Shown here: positions 35,010 through 42,576 of the stretch, piece by piece
How positions within the stretch are numbered: the stretch's first letter is position 1
Layout: the number at the start of each line of letters is the position of its first letter
Position numbers and translations under genes: made by a program
NCBI GenBank assembly: GCA_942491555.1
Contig: CALOBN010000002.1
Coordinates: 310,001-374,000, forward strand
Source of the DNA: Marinihelvus sp942491555
GTDB lineage: Bacteria > Pseudomonadota > Gammaproteobacteria > Xanthomonadales > SZUA-36
DNA: 64,000 nt
Reading direction: 5' to 3'
The notes under the pieces: generated by a model
Database searches by the model: none
The model's input: the letters and a program-made list of their open reading frames with translations, nothing else
Told to the model about the DNA's origin: nothing

Positions 35010-35708
35010 TCAGTCCCCGGCCAGGAAACGGTAACCGTGTCCTCTGACCGTTTGCACATAGTCGTCCACGTCGGCCGGCTGCAGCGCTTTGCGTAAACGG
35101 CGGATGTGCACATCGACAGTGCGTTCTTCCAGGTAGGCGTTGGTGCCCCACACATGGTCAAGCAATTGGGAGCGGCTGTAGGCGCGTCCCTGGTTGCTCA
35201 TAAAAAATTCCAGCAGGCGGTACTCGGTGGGGCCCATGTGCAATTCCTGATCGTCCGCCATCACCCGTCTCGAAATGGTATCCAGCAGCAGCTTGCCGGT
35301 GGTGATCCGGCCTTTGTCGTCTGCCGGGCTGGTGCGCCGCAGTACGGCGTTGATCCGCGCGATAAGCTCCCGGGGTGAAAACGGCTTAATGATATAGTCA
35401 TCGGTTCCCGCTTCCAGTCCGGCGACCTTGTCATCCTCGGTAATTTTTGCTGTGAGCATGATGATCGGTATATCGGAAGTTACCGGCTCCCGACGCAGCC
35501 TGCGGGTCAGCTCGATGCCGCTGACACCGGGCATCATCCAGTCCATCAGGATAATATCCGGGCGGCGATCACTGATCAGCGCCAGGGCTTCCTTGGCATC
35601 TGCGGCACCCTCAACCTCCATTCCCGCGCGTCGCAGCGCGAACTGGATCATGTCCCGGATGGCTGATTCGTCGTCAACGACCAGTACCTGTGCCTGGCTA
35701 GCATTCAT
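35010..35708 (-). CDS. phoB: Phosphate regulon response regulator PhoB
   Basis: A 232-residue OmpR-family regulator. Receiver: acidic pair DDE at 12-14, phospho-acceptor Asp56 in IILMDWMMPGVSG, Lys in YIIKPFSPRELIARI. DNA-binding domain (about 130-230): MGPTEYRLLEFFMSNQGRAYSR, RTVDVHIRRLRKAL. These runs are almost those of E. coli PhoB. The ATG at 35708 has a GGAGG site six bases upstream; an apparent upstream extension crosses the Pho promoter and is rejected. A consensus Pho box precedes the gene, implying positive autoregulation. Confidence 0.97.
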   Translation of the reverse strand: MNASQAQVLVVDDESAIRDMIQFALRRAGMEVEGAADAKEALALISDRRPDIILMDWMMPGVSGIELTRRLRREPVTSDIPIIMLTAKITEDDKVAGLEAGTDDYIIKPFSPRELIARINAVLRRTSPADDKGRITTGKLLLDTISRRVMADDQELHMGPTEYRLLEFFMSNQGRAYSRSQLLDHVWGTNAYLEERTVDVHIRRLRKALQPADVDDYVQTVRGHGYRFLAGD

Positions 35709-35738
35709 GGTCGCCTCCGGAAAACATTCTTGAGGCTC

Positions 35739-35771
35739 ATTATAGTCTTGCGCATGACAGTTTAATGACAT
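35739..35771 (-). promoter_or_regulatory. Consensus PhoB box and -10 for phoB
   Basis: On the minus strand: ATGTCAT (35771-35765), TAAA, CTGTCAT (35760-35754), the textbook arrangement with an AT-rich four-base gap. After nine bases comes a perfect TATAAT (35744-35739). RNA would start near 35732. Confidence 0.92.
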
Positions 35772-35816
35772 GCGGCGAGGCGCCGGAAAACGCATCGATT
35801 GCGCCCTGGTTCAAGC

Positions 35817-37328
35817 TCAGCCACCAAGCTCCTGGTCAAAATCGGCAAGAATGATGCGCATTTCTTCCAGGCGCGATGTGACGCGCGCCCTCTGGTAATA
35901 GTTCAGGTCATCACGCAACTCGAGAATTTCAAGCTGATTCATGGCCTCCTGAACACTGCCCATCAGAAAATAGGATTCGGCCAGCGCCTCGGCTGAGACA
36001 ATTTCATCACCGGCGATTGCCGAGGCCCGGGCAAGCAACTCGTAGAGGATCGGACTATCGTTGTGCTGCAGCAATTGTTGACGCAGTATCGCCTCCGCAG
36101 TTTTTGCACTTTGCGCATCGCCGGCCAGGATCAGGGCTTCCGCATACTGCATTGCGATGGCCCGGTTGCCCGGGAATCCAAGATGCAAATCAGCGAGGAC
36201 GGCCAAAGCCTCATCCCGCGCGCCGGTTTCGACATCCAGCGCCAGCCGCTGCAAGCGATAAGGCAGCTTGTTCGGTTCGCGCAACAGCAACTCATCCAGA
36301 AGTTGGCCGGCCTCATCGAATTGGCGACTGCGTTGCAGCGCGATGGCCAGGCCGTATTGATAGCCCAGGGATTGGGCCAGCGGGCCGCCCTTTTCCAGCG
36401 CGGTCCGGAACCACTGAACGGCATCAGCGGGGGACTCTGCGTACAGGGCCCTTAGCCGCGATTGCGCCAGGTAGAAATTCAGTCCGTCACCGGTTTCCGG
36501 CGTTGGCAGGTTTGCAGCACGGTCCTTGGCCTCGGCGATCCGGTTGGTGGTTACCGGGTGGGTGCGGAGAAAAACGGGTGGTGCCTCGCCGGACGGCCGG
36601 TTGATGCGATTGAGTCGTTCAAAGAAATCAGCCATGCCCTGTGGATCAAAGCCTGCCTGGTACAGCGTGCTTATGCCCAGCCGGTCGGCTTCGGACTCAT
36701 TGGCGCGGGTAAAGTTGATCAGGACTTGCTGCTGCATGGCTGTGCCGGTCATCAGGGCACCGGTGATCGCCTCCCCACCGCCACCACCGACCAGGATCAT
36801 GGCGAGCATTCCCAGGGCGATCGGAATGGTCATTGACTGGGCATTTTCCAACGTACGGTAAAGGTGCAGCTGGGTGATGTGCGCCACCTCGTGAGCCAAT
36901 ACACCGGCCACTTCGTTTTCATTGTCAGCGGCCAGGATCAATCCACTGTGCAGTGCCACGACGCCGCCGGGAGCAGCGAAAGCGTTTACCTGGTTTTCAT
37001 TAAGCACCACGAAGTTAAAAGGCATATCCGGGCGGTCGCTGTGGGCCACCAGGCGAAATCCCATGTCTTCGAAAAAATCCTGGATCAACGGGTCTTCAAC
37101 CATCACGCCAAAGGCGCGCATTTGCATGAGAATGGCGCGGGCGTATGCCTGCTCTTCGCTGTCGCTGAGAAAGTTCTCCGCTGAATTGCCCAAATCAGGC
37201 AGTTCAATACGCCGGTCTGACTGCGCCACGCTGCTGAGACTGAACAGGCACACGCTTGCAGCGAGCGCAAGCCGCGGCAAACCGCGAGTGAATGTCTTGA
37301 CCGTGAAGATGCTTTCCATGAGACTCAT
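35817..37328 (-). CDS. bepA: BepA-like M48 metalloprotease with TPR domain
   Basis: A 503-residue periplasmic protease, similar in size to E. coli BepA/YfgC (487). A signal peptide is followed by a zinc protease domain with HEXXH in AGVLAHEVAHITQ and the third ligand Glu in NESEADRLGI. The LNENQVNAFAAPGGVV segment is family-typical. The C-terminal half is TPR-like. It assists assembly and quality control of LptD and BAM. The start is uncertain: ATG codons at 37328 and 37319 both precede the signal peptide and neither has a strong ribosome site. It is divergent from tusD. Confidence 0.9.
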   Translation of the reverse strand: MSLMESIFTVKTFTRGLPRLALAASVCLFSLSSVAQSDRRIELPDLGNSAENFLSDSEEQAYARAILMQMRAFGVMVEDPLIQDFFEDMGFRLVAHSDRPDMPFNFVVLNENQVNAFAAPGGVVALHSGLILAADNENEVAGVLAHEVAHITQLHLYRTLENAQSMTIPIALGMLAMILVGGGGGEAITGALMTGTAMQQQVLINFTRANESEADRLGISTLYQAGFDPQGMADFFERLNRINRPSGEAPPVFLRTHPVTTNRIAEAKDRAANLPTPETGDGLNFYLAQSRLRALYAESPADAVQWFRTALEKGGPLAQSLGYQYGLAIALQRSRQFDEAGQLLDELLLREPNKLPYRLQRLALDVETGARDEALAVLADLHLGFPGNRAIAMQYAEALILAGDAQSAKTAEAILRQQLLQHNDSPILYELLARASAIAGDEIVSAEALAESYFLMGSVQEAMNQLEILELRDDLNYYQRARVTSRLEEMRIILADFDQELGG

Positions 37329-37422
37329 TGGGACAACGTAAGCTGGCGGGGGTTCGCCGGGCAGGCGCCAGATACTTACTGTCAATTGCCCGACACCTGG
37401 CCGATACCTGGTGAAGTCTAGC

Positions 37423-37779
37423 GTGAAATTCCTTGTGATGGTCAATTCCAGCCCCTGGGGCAGCACCCGCTCCGGCGTTGCCTTGCGTTTTGTGCGCGCT
37501 GCACTGGGTGCTGACCATGAGCTCAGCGCTATTTATTTTCGGGGCGATGGAGTTTATCACTCCCTCCGCGGTAACCAGGCGGATCCGGGTGCCGAGGACC
37601 TTGCCACCGCTTTCACGGATATTGCGCAGTCCCGGAATATTGACCTGTTGCTCTGTAGTGCAGCGCTGTCCCGGCGGTTTCCAAAGACACACGAAGCCCC
37701 GGAGGCGCCCTGGCAATCAGCGGGTCTGGCCCGTTGGGTTGACTTGCTGCACGAGAGCGACCGGGTGGTGAGCTTCTGA
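37423..37779 (+). CDS. tusD: Sulfurtransferase TusD (DsrE family)
   Basis: A 118-residue DsrE-like protein with VKFLVMVNSSPWGSTRSGVAL at the start and a conserved Cys in DLLLCSAALSRR, matching the TusD active cysteine that receives sulfur from TusA. In the Tus relay, TusBCD passes sulfur to TusE for MnmA-catalysed 2-thiouridine formation in tRNA. I chose GTG at 37423, just before the first strand, with GGTGA about eight bases upstream; GTG at 37411 is the alternative. It overlaps tusC by one base. Confidence 0.87.
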   Translation: MKFLVMVNSSPWGSTRSGVALRFVRAALGADHELSAIYFRGDGVYHSLRGNQADPGAEDLATAFTDIAQSRNIDLLLCSAALSRRFPKTHEAPEAPWQSAGLARWVDLLHESDRVVSF

Positions 37780-38132
37780 TGACACGGCTGGCCCTCATTG
37801 TTTGCTCTGCACCCTGGCAGGAGCGAAGCGGCCGCGAGGCCCTGGACCTGGCGATGTCCGCAGTGGCCATGGATGTTTCCCTGCGGCTTTTTTTTATTGG
37901 TGACGGCCTGTTGCAGCTGGTTGCAGACCGGCAATCCGGGGCGGCGGGTTTACCGCCGGGTCAGAAAGCCTGGGCAAGTCTTACGGCCCTGGGTGAGGTC
38001 GATTTTTTTGCCCATGCCAACGAGATCGATGACCTGTTGCTGGCCGGTATTGAGCTGCTTGTGCCGCTAGAGGCGCTTCAAGTTGGCGCCATGCCGGCGT
38101 ACCAGGCGGATCACCAGGTTCTGGTGGTCTGA
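37779..38132 (+). CDS. tusC: TusC-like sulfur relay protein (DsrF)
   Basis: A 117-residue DsrE/F-fold protein (ALIVCSAPWQERSGREALDL, VSLRLFFIGDGLLQLVA) in the tusDCBE order. TusC lacks the catalytic cysteine of TusD and forms the TusBCD hexamer core. Stop is six bases before tusB. Confidence 0.87.
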   Translation: MTRLALIVCSAPWQERSGREALDLAMSAVAMDVSLRLFFIGDGLLQLVADRQSGAAGLPPGQKAWASLTALGEVDFFAHANEIDDLLLAGIELLVPLEALQVGAMPAYQADHQVLVV

Positions 38133-38138
38133 CTCGAT

Positions 38139-38423
38139 ATGGATGCTTTGCGGCTGCACTTGCTCATGAATCCGGCGGCTTTGGATAACCTTGCCGGACA
38201 GCTCACTGCGCTGGATAAGCTGGTGCTGCTCGACCGTGGTGTAGAACTGCTGTTACATGCTGAAACGATTAAGCATCTTGTGCACGCCACGGATGCGGTT
38301 TTTTGTTCCGGCCCGGACCGGCTGGCCCGCGGCTTGCCCCTGACGGCCGGCGTATCCGATATTGATGACGGTAAATTGGTTGGCCTGGTTGCAGAGCGCA
38401 CGCAGATCCTGAGCTGGACCTGA
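38139..38423 (+). CDS. tusB: TusB-like sulfur relay protein (DsrH)
   Basis: A 94-residue DsrH-family protein (LDKLVLLDRGVELLLHAE; a C-terminal VGLVAERTQILSW, the usual TusB ending). Third subunit of the TusBCD complex. It sits two bases before the tusE-like gene. Confidence 0.84.
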   Translation: MDALRLHLLMNPAALDNLAGQLTALDKLVLLDRGVELLLHAETIKHLVHATDAVFCSGPDRLARGLPLTAGVSDIDDGKLVGLVAERTQILSWT

Positions 38424-38425
38424 GC

Positions 38426-38761
38426 ATGGAGCTGGAACTCGATAGTGGTGAGCGCCTGGCACTTGATGAACAGGGCTACCTGGTGGACTGGACCGCCTGG
38501 TCTGATGAGGTGGCTGAAGCGTTTGCGAAGCTTGACGGCATTGAGTTAGGTGAAGATCACCGGGTGGTGATCGGGCTGTTGCGCGAGTTTTACCGCGACT
38601 ATGAAATCGCACCACCCATGCGCGGTCTGCTGAAAATGTTACGCCGGCGATTGAATGATGATTCCATGGACAGCCGCAGGCTGTATCGCCTGTTTCCCGA
38701 GGGACCTGCCAAACAGGCCTGTCGCTATGCGGGTTTGCCGCGCCCGGTGAGTTGCATCTGA
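38426..38761 (+). CDS. tusE: TusE/DsrC family sulfur carrier with CX10C tail
   Basis: A 111-residue DsrC/TusE protein (LDEQGYLVDWTAWSDEVAEA, RRLYRLFPEGPAKQACRYAG). The C-terminal arm has the penultimate Cys (residue 110, PVSCI) used by all TusE/DsrC proteins and a second Cys exactly 10 residues earlier (residue 99, KQACRY). E. coli TusE has no Cys at that earlier place; the CX10C pair is the signature of true DsrC, which forms an intramolecular trisulfide in sulfur metabolism. The operon context (tusDCB, no dsrAB) still favours tRNA thiolation. Confidence 0.88.
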   Translation: MELELDSGERLALDEQGYLVDWTAWSDEVAEAFAKLDGIELGEDHRVVIGLLREFYRDYEIAPPMRGLLKMLRRRLNDDSMDSRRLYRLFPEGPAKQACRYAGLPRPVSCI

Positions 38762-38807
38762 CCCGGATCCTGCCCTTCGGCTGAATATCCGGCAAAAATC
38801 CTGCCAT

Positions 38808-38833
38808 AAAGAGCGTGCCGGAAAGAGCGTGCC
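38808..38833 (+). repeat. Two 12-bp direct repeats, 14-bp period
   Basis: AAAGAGCGTGCC occurs at 38808-38819 and 38822-38833. The pair lies about 36-60 bases upstream of a TATAAT (38869-38874) before the isocitrate dehydrogenase gene, the location of an activator or operator site. No regulator was assigned. Confidence 0.4.
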
Positions 38834-38868
38834 AGTGGTTTAGGGCAACTTCCGGCGTACTGCTACGG

Positions 38869-38874
38869 TATAAT
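38869..38874 (+). promoter_or_regulatory. -10 element of the isocitrate dehydrogenase gene
   Basis: A perfect TATAAT 53 bases before the ATG at 38928. The 17-base-upstream hexamer CAACTT is a poor -35, consistent with an activator-dependent promoter. Confidence 0.45.
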
Positions 38875-38927
38875 GTTGGGTTTTTCCAGTCCGGTAAAAA
38901 TCGCCGGCCAGCAGGAGCATTAAAGTC

Positions 38928-39938
38928 ATGGCAACCCCCATCACGGTCATTCCAGGCGACGGCATCGGTCCGGAGATCATGGATGCCACCCTTCGCGTCC
39001 TCGAGGCGATTGACGCGGGCCTCAGTTTCGAAAAAGCCGAGGCTGGTCTGGCGGCACTCGACAGCACGGGTGAACTCCTGCCGGAAGCCACGCTGGCGTC
39101 CATCGCGCGCAACCGAATCTGTCTGAAAGGCCCACTGACCACGCCGGTCGGCAAGGGTTTCCGGTCAATCAATGTCACCTTACGCAAGGAGTTTGATCTG
39201 TACGCCAATGTCCGGCCGGTGGTCTCGCTGCCCGGCACCAAGTCGCGCTATGAGGACATCGACATCATCACGGTTCGGGAAAATACCCAGGGTGCGTATC
39301 TCGCCACCGACTCGCGTCTGCTCGACGATGGACAGACCGCCGAGTCGAAGATGGTTGTGACCCGCGCCGGGTGCGAACGCGTGACGCGCTATGCCTTTGA
39401 GCTGGCCCGGCGCGAAGGCCGCAAGAAAGTGACGATCGTCCACAAGGCAAACATTCTCAAGATGGTCTCCGGAATGTTTCTGGACGTTGCGCGTGAGGTT
39501 GCGGCCGACTATCCCGACATCAAGAGCGGCGAAATGATCGTCGATGCCACCTGCATGAAGTTGGTGATGAACCCCTGGGAGTTCGATGTCATCGTTACCA
39601 CCAATCTGTTCGGCGACATTATTTCTGACTTGTGCGCCGGACTGGTGGGTGGTCTGGGCCTGGCGCCGGGCGCCAATATTGGCGAAAACGCCGCGATGTT
39701 CGAGGCGGTTCACGGCTCTGCACCGGATATTGCCGGTCAGGGTATTGCCAATCCTTGTGCGCTTCTTCTGGCCGCTGCCCAGATGCTTTCGCACATGGGC
39801 ATGGAAGACAAGGCGCAGGCGGTGCGTGCCGCTATCCGCGAAACCCTCGCCGCCCGTGACCGGACCACGCCTGATGTTGGCGGAACGGGAACCACCGCCA
39901 GCATGGCTGATGCGATTATTGAGCGCCTCACTGCCTGA
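38928..39938 (+). CDS. NAD-dependent isocitrate dehydrogenase (IMDH/IDH family)
   Basis: A 336-residue beta-decarboxylating dehydrogenase of the isocitrate/isopropylmalate family, closest in pattern to NAD-type IDH. It has VIPGDGIGPEIMDATLRVL, substrate loop RSINVTLRKEFDLYANVRPV (Ser as in IDH), TVRENTQGAY, metal-binding DATCMKLVM and GDIISDLCAGLVGGLGLAPG, and EAVHGSAPDIAGQG. The last motif lacks the NADP-specific Lys-Tyr found in E. coli Icd. At 336 residues it resembles eukaryotic-type NAD-IDH subunits. A role in the TCA cycle is likely; isopropylmalate dehydrogenase is less likely because of the RSINV loop and lack of leu genes. Confidence 0.85.
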   Translation: MATPITVIPGDGIGPEIMDATLRVLEAIDAGLSFEKAEAGLAALDSTGELLPEATLASIARNRICLKGPLTTPVGKGFRSINVTLRKEFDLYANVRPVVSLPGTKSRYEDIDIITVRENTQGAYLATDSRLLDDGQTAESKMVVTRAGCERVTRYAFELARREGRKKVTIVHKANILKMVSGMFLDVAREVAADYPDIKSGEMIVDATCMKLVMNPWEFDVIVTTNLFGDIISDLCAGLVGGLGLAPGANIGENAAMFEAVHGSAPDIAGQGIANPCALLLAAAQMLSHMGMEDKAQAVRAAIRETLAARDRTTPDVGGTGTTASMADAIIERLTA

Positions 39939-40115
39939 AACCTGAAACCTGAAAGCTGTTGCGCGAATACAACGCTTGCCCGTCACCGGGCCTTCGGTCT
40001 GCGCGCGTGGCAAAGGCTCATGCCGCGTTCAAGTCATGGCTTTTCAATGCTTTGTCCGGGTTATCCGCCGTTCTGGCGGGGTGTCGGGTATGGTCCAAAA
40101 ACCTACCGCGATTCA

Positions 40116-40144
40116 TTGACTTGCTGTTGTATTCCTGCCATATT
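40116..40144 (+). promoter_or_regulatory. Promoter of the FadL-like gene
   Basis: TTGACT (40116-40121), 17 bases, CATATT (40139-40144). RNA would start near 40151, which excludes the GTG at 40150 and supports the ATG at 40189. The rest of 39939-40115 shows only a 7-bp x 3 tandem (CCTGAAA) running over the preceding stop. Confidence 0.5.
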
Positions 40145-40188
40145 GCACCGTGTATAACTGGCTCCGGAGCAGGGAAGCGTTCGCGCTG

Positions 40189-41373
40189 ATGAAATCGACC
40201 ATTCTTAAAGCTGCCATATTGGCTGCGGGGCTAAGCCCGGGGATGGCGGCTGCGCAGCTTCCAGGGTTGGTTTTCAGCAGTTTCACGGTGGGCGGTACGG
40301 GCCTGACACCTTTCTATGTCATGGGCTTTGAACTTGGCGTCTGGCAGGATTACCTCGCCCGCGAACTGACACCGGAATTTCTTGCCGAACCCGACTTGCC
40401 GCCACTGCACCTGACGTGGCTGGATCCTGAAGTGGTTGCGATCCTGCCGGCTTTCGCCAGCGGTTTGACGCGCGAACCAATGACGACCCTGCGTTACGAG
40501 TTGGAGATCAACTACAGCGATGCATTCAGCGTCGCCCCTGCGGGCAATCTCCAGGCACCCGGGCTGGGCTTTGAACGCCAACTGCTAAGCCCTGGTGTAT
40601 TCCATGAACTGAATGACAGCAGCGTGTTTGGTGTTGAGGCGATCCTGGCTTACCAGAGCTTTGGTACCTCGCAGCTTGGTCTGCAGCGAATTGGTGGTCC
40701 CTCATCGATCGTGCCGTTGGCGTATAACCAGCAGTACTATCAGGACTCGTCCTATGGCACCGGTGTGAAGCTCAATCTCAGTAGTGCCATTGCAGACCGC
40801 CTCACTATTGGTGCCGGTTTCCAGTCGCGCATCGACATGGATGAGTTTGCCCACTACCGTGGCGTCTATTCCAGCCAGGCTGATTTCGATATACCGGCCC
40901 GTGCGAGTATTGGCCTGGCTTTTCAGGCCAACACCAATTCAAGTTTTCAAGTAGCGGTGGAGCGCGTGATGTACAGCGAGGTCAGTGCGTTCCAGAGCCG
41001 TCTCTTACCGGACCGCTTCCTCGCGCAACTCGGTGACTCCACCAGCCCGAACTTCACCTGGGATGACCTGACCGTATTCAAGTTGGGTTACACCTGGACC
41101 AATGGCAAGGACACGCAGTGGCGGGCAGAAGTCAGTTCCCGCTCCACGCCGGCACCCAGTTCGGCGGCTTTGCAGCGTGCGCTTGATCAGGAGCTTGCCA
41201 ATCACGCCATGTTGCTGGGCTTTAGCCGGCGCACCGGCGAATACAGCCGCTTCAACCTGAATGCCGCGTACGCACCTGCGGACTATCTGTTCGGTGGTAA
41301 TGTACTTGGCGTCGCCAGCGATGATCTCGATCAGGACCTCGAACTAGAGGCAGTCTGGTCCCTCGATTTCTAA
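40189..41373 (+). CDS. FadL/OmpP1-like outer-membrane protein
   Basis: A 394-residue exported beta-barrel protein: signal peptide (about residues 1-22, ending GMAAA-QL), then alternating beta strands with aromatic girdles (for example TIGAGFQSRIDMDEF and FTWDDLTVFKLGYTWTN), and a terminal Phe in AVWSLDF. The ARASIGLAFQANTNSSFQVAVE and TWDDLTVFKLGYTW stretches resemble FadL-family hydrophobic-compound channels, though the N-terminal hatch (NPAA) is not obvious. Residues about 30-100 have no clear counterpart. Substrate unknown. Confidence 0.68.
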   Translation: MKSTILKAAILAAGLSPGMAAAQLPGLVFSSFTVGGTGLTPFYVMGFELGVWQDYLARELTPEFLAEPDLPPLHLTWLDPEVVAILPAFASGLTREPMTTLRYELEINYSDAFSVAPAGNLQAPGLGFERQLLSPGVFHELNDSSVFGVEAILAYQSFGTSQLGLQRIGGPSSIVPLAYNQQYYQDSSYGTGVKLNLSSAIADRLTIGAGFQSRIDMDEFAHYRGVYSSQADFDIPARASIGLAFQANTNSSFQVAVERVMYSEVSAFQSRLLPDRFLAQLGDSTSPNFTWDDLTVFKLGYTWTNGKDTQWRAEVSSRSTPAPSSAALQRALDQELANHAMLLGFSRRTGEYSRFNLNAAYAPADYLFGGNVLGVASDDLDQDLELEAVWSLDF

Positions 41374-41454
41374 AACCAGCGGTCGCGTGATCGTTACGAC
41401 GCGGTCATTTCGCGTGCCTGAGCTGTGCCTGTGAATGGTGCGAGGAACTGAGTC

Positions 41455-42576
41455 ATGGAATTGCTTAAAAACTGGTTTCGCCGGACCTTCTCCGACCCCC
41501 AGGTGGTGCTGCTCGCACTGATCCTGCTTTTTGGTGTTCTGTTTTTCCTGGGCTTTGGGCGCATGCTCTGGCCCGTGCTGGCCAGCGTCGTTATTGCTTA
41601 CCTGCTCGAGGCAGGCGTGCAGCTTTTGCAACGCGTGGGTCTGGGTAGAACCTTCGCTGTGCTGCTCGTTTTCGTGCTGTTTCTGGCCAGCCTTGTATTT
41701 CTCCTGTTCGGCGTGGTCCCAATTATCTCCCGCCAGCTCTCCCAGCTGGTGGCGAACCTGCCGACCTATCTCAGCCAGGGCCAGGAGCTGCTGGCCGAGT
41801 TGCCGCGAAAATATCCCCAGATGATTTCCGATGCCCAGATTGAGGCGGTCATGACCAATGTCAGCGCCGAGTTGGCACGTCTTGGTCAGCAACTGTTGGG
41901 TTGGTCCCTCACGTCCGTCATCAACGTGGCAGCGCTCGTTATTCTGCTCGTGCTGATTCCGGTGCTGGTGTTTTTCCTGATGCTCGACAAGGACAAAATG
42001 ATTGCCTGGTTTGTAGGCTTCTTGCCCAGCGAGCGGGATCTGGTCAGCCGGGTCTGGTCTGATGTCGAACGGCAGATCGCGAACTATGTACGCGGCAAAG
42101 TTCTGGAGATCCTGGTGGTTGGCGCGGTCAGCTATGTCACCTTCATTGTGCTGGGTTTGCAGTTTCCTGCACTGCTGGCCGCCCTGGTTGGTTTTTCCGT
42201 ATTGATTCCGTATGTCGGCGCCGTTCTGGCAACCATTCCGGTCGCTTTCGTTGCGTATTTCCAGTTCGGTTGGGGCTGGGAATTCGGCAGTGTGGTAATT
42301 GCCTATACGGTCATCCAGGTGCTGGATGGCAACGTACTCGTGCCGCTGATCTTTTCCGAAGCGGTCAACTTGCACCCCGTGGCCATCATCATTGCCATTC
42401 TCGTGTTCGGCGGACTGTGGGGTTTCTGGGGTATTTTCTTTGCTATTCCGCTGGCTACGGTGGTTCAGGCGGTACTTGCCGCCTGGCCCCAGTTCAAAGA
42501 TGACGACAGCGATGACCCCGATGACGCCGATGCCCGGCAGGCACCGGCAAACGCTCAGAGCACCTCGGACGCGTAA
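41455..42576 (+). CDS. AI-2E family permease (PerM/YdiK-like)
   Basis: A 373-residue membrane protein with eight or so helices and a central soluble region (about 100-150), matching the AI-2E/PerM family (LEILVVGAVSYVTFIVLGLQ, PYVGAVLATIPVAFVAYFQF, HPVAIIIAILVFGGLWGFWG). Members have been proposed as autoinducer-2 exporters or Na+/H+ antiporters; no precise substrate can be given. The C terminus is acidic and low-complexity (DDDSDDPDDADA). The stop overlaps the convergent PhoH-family gene by 22 bases. Confidence 0.85.
   Translation: MELLKNWFRRTFSDPQVVLLALILLFGVLFFLGFGRMLWPVLASVVIAYLLEAGVQLLQRVGLGRTFAVLLVFVLFLASLVFLLFGVVPIISRQLSQLVANLPTYLSQGQELLAELPRKYPQMISDAQIEAVMTNVSAELARLGQQLLGWSLTSVINVAALVILLVLIPVLVFFLMLDKDKMIAWFVGFLPSERDLVSRVWSDVERQIANYVRGKVLEILVVGAVSYVTFIVLGLQFPALLAALVGFSVLIPYVGAVLATIPVAFVAYFQFGWGWEFGSVVIAYTVIQVLDGNVLVPLIFSEAVNLHPVAIIIAILVFGGLWGFWGIFFAIPLATVVQAVLAAWPQFKDDDSDDPDDADARQAPANAQSTSDA

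Noticed and set aside
37423..38761. Dsr sulfur-oxidation operon
   Set aside because: The DsrEFH-like proteins and CX10C protein are in tusDCBE arrangement and no dsrA, dsrB, dsrM or dsrK is present; the tRNA-thiolation relay is simpler.
39934..39954. CCTGAAA x 3 tandem repeat
   Set aside because: A short repeat over the stop codon of isocitrate dehydrogenase; too short for any claim.
41344..42375. Minus-strand open frame of 343 codons rich in Gln and His
   Set aside because: It is antisense to the AI-2E permease, with low-complexity composition typical of a complementary frame; no ribosome site.
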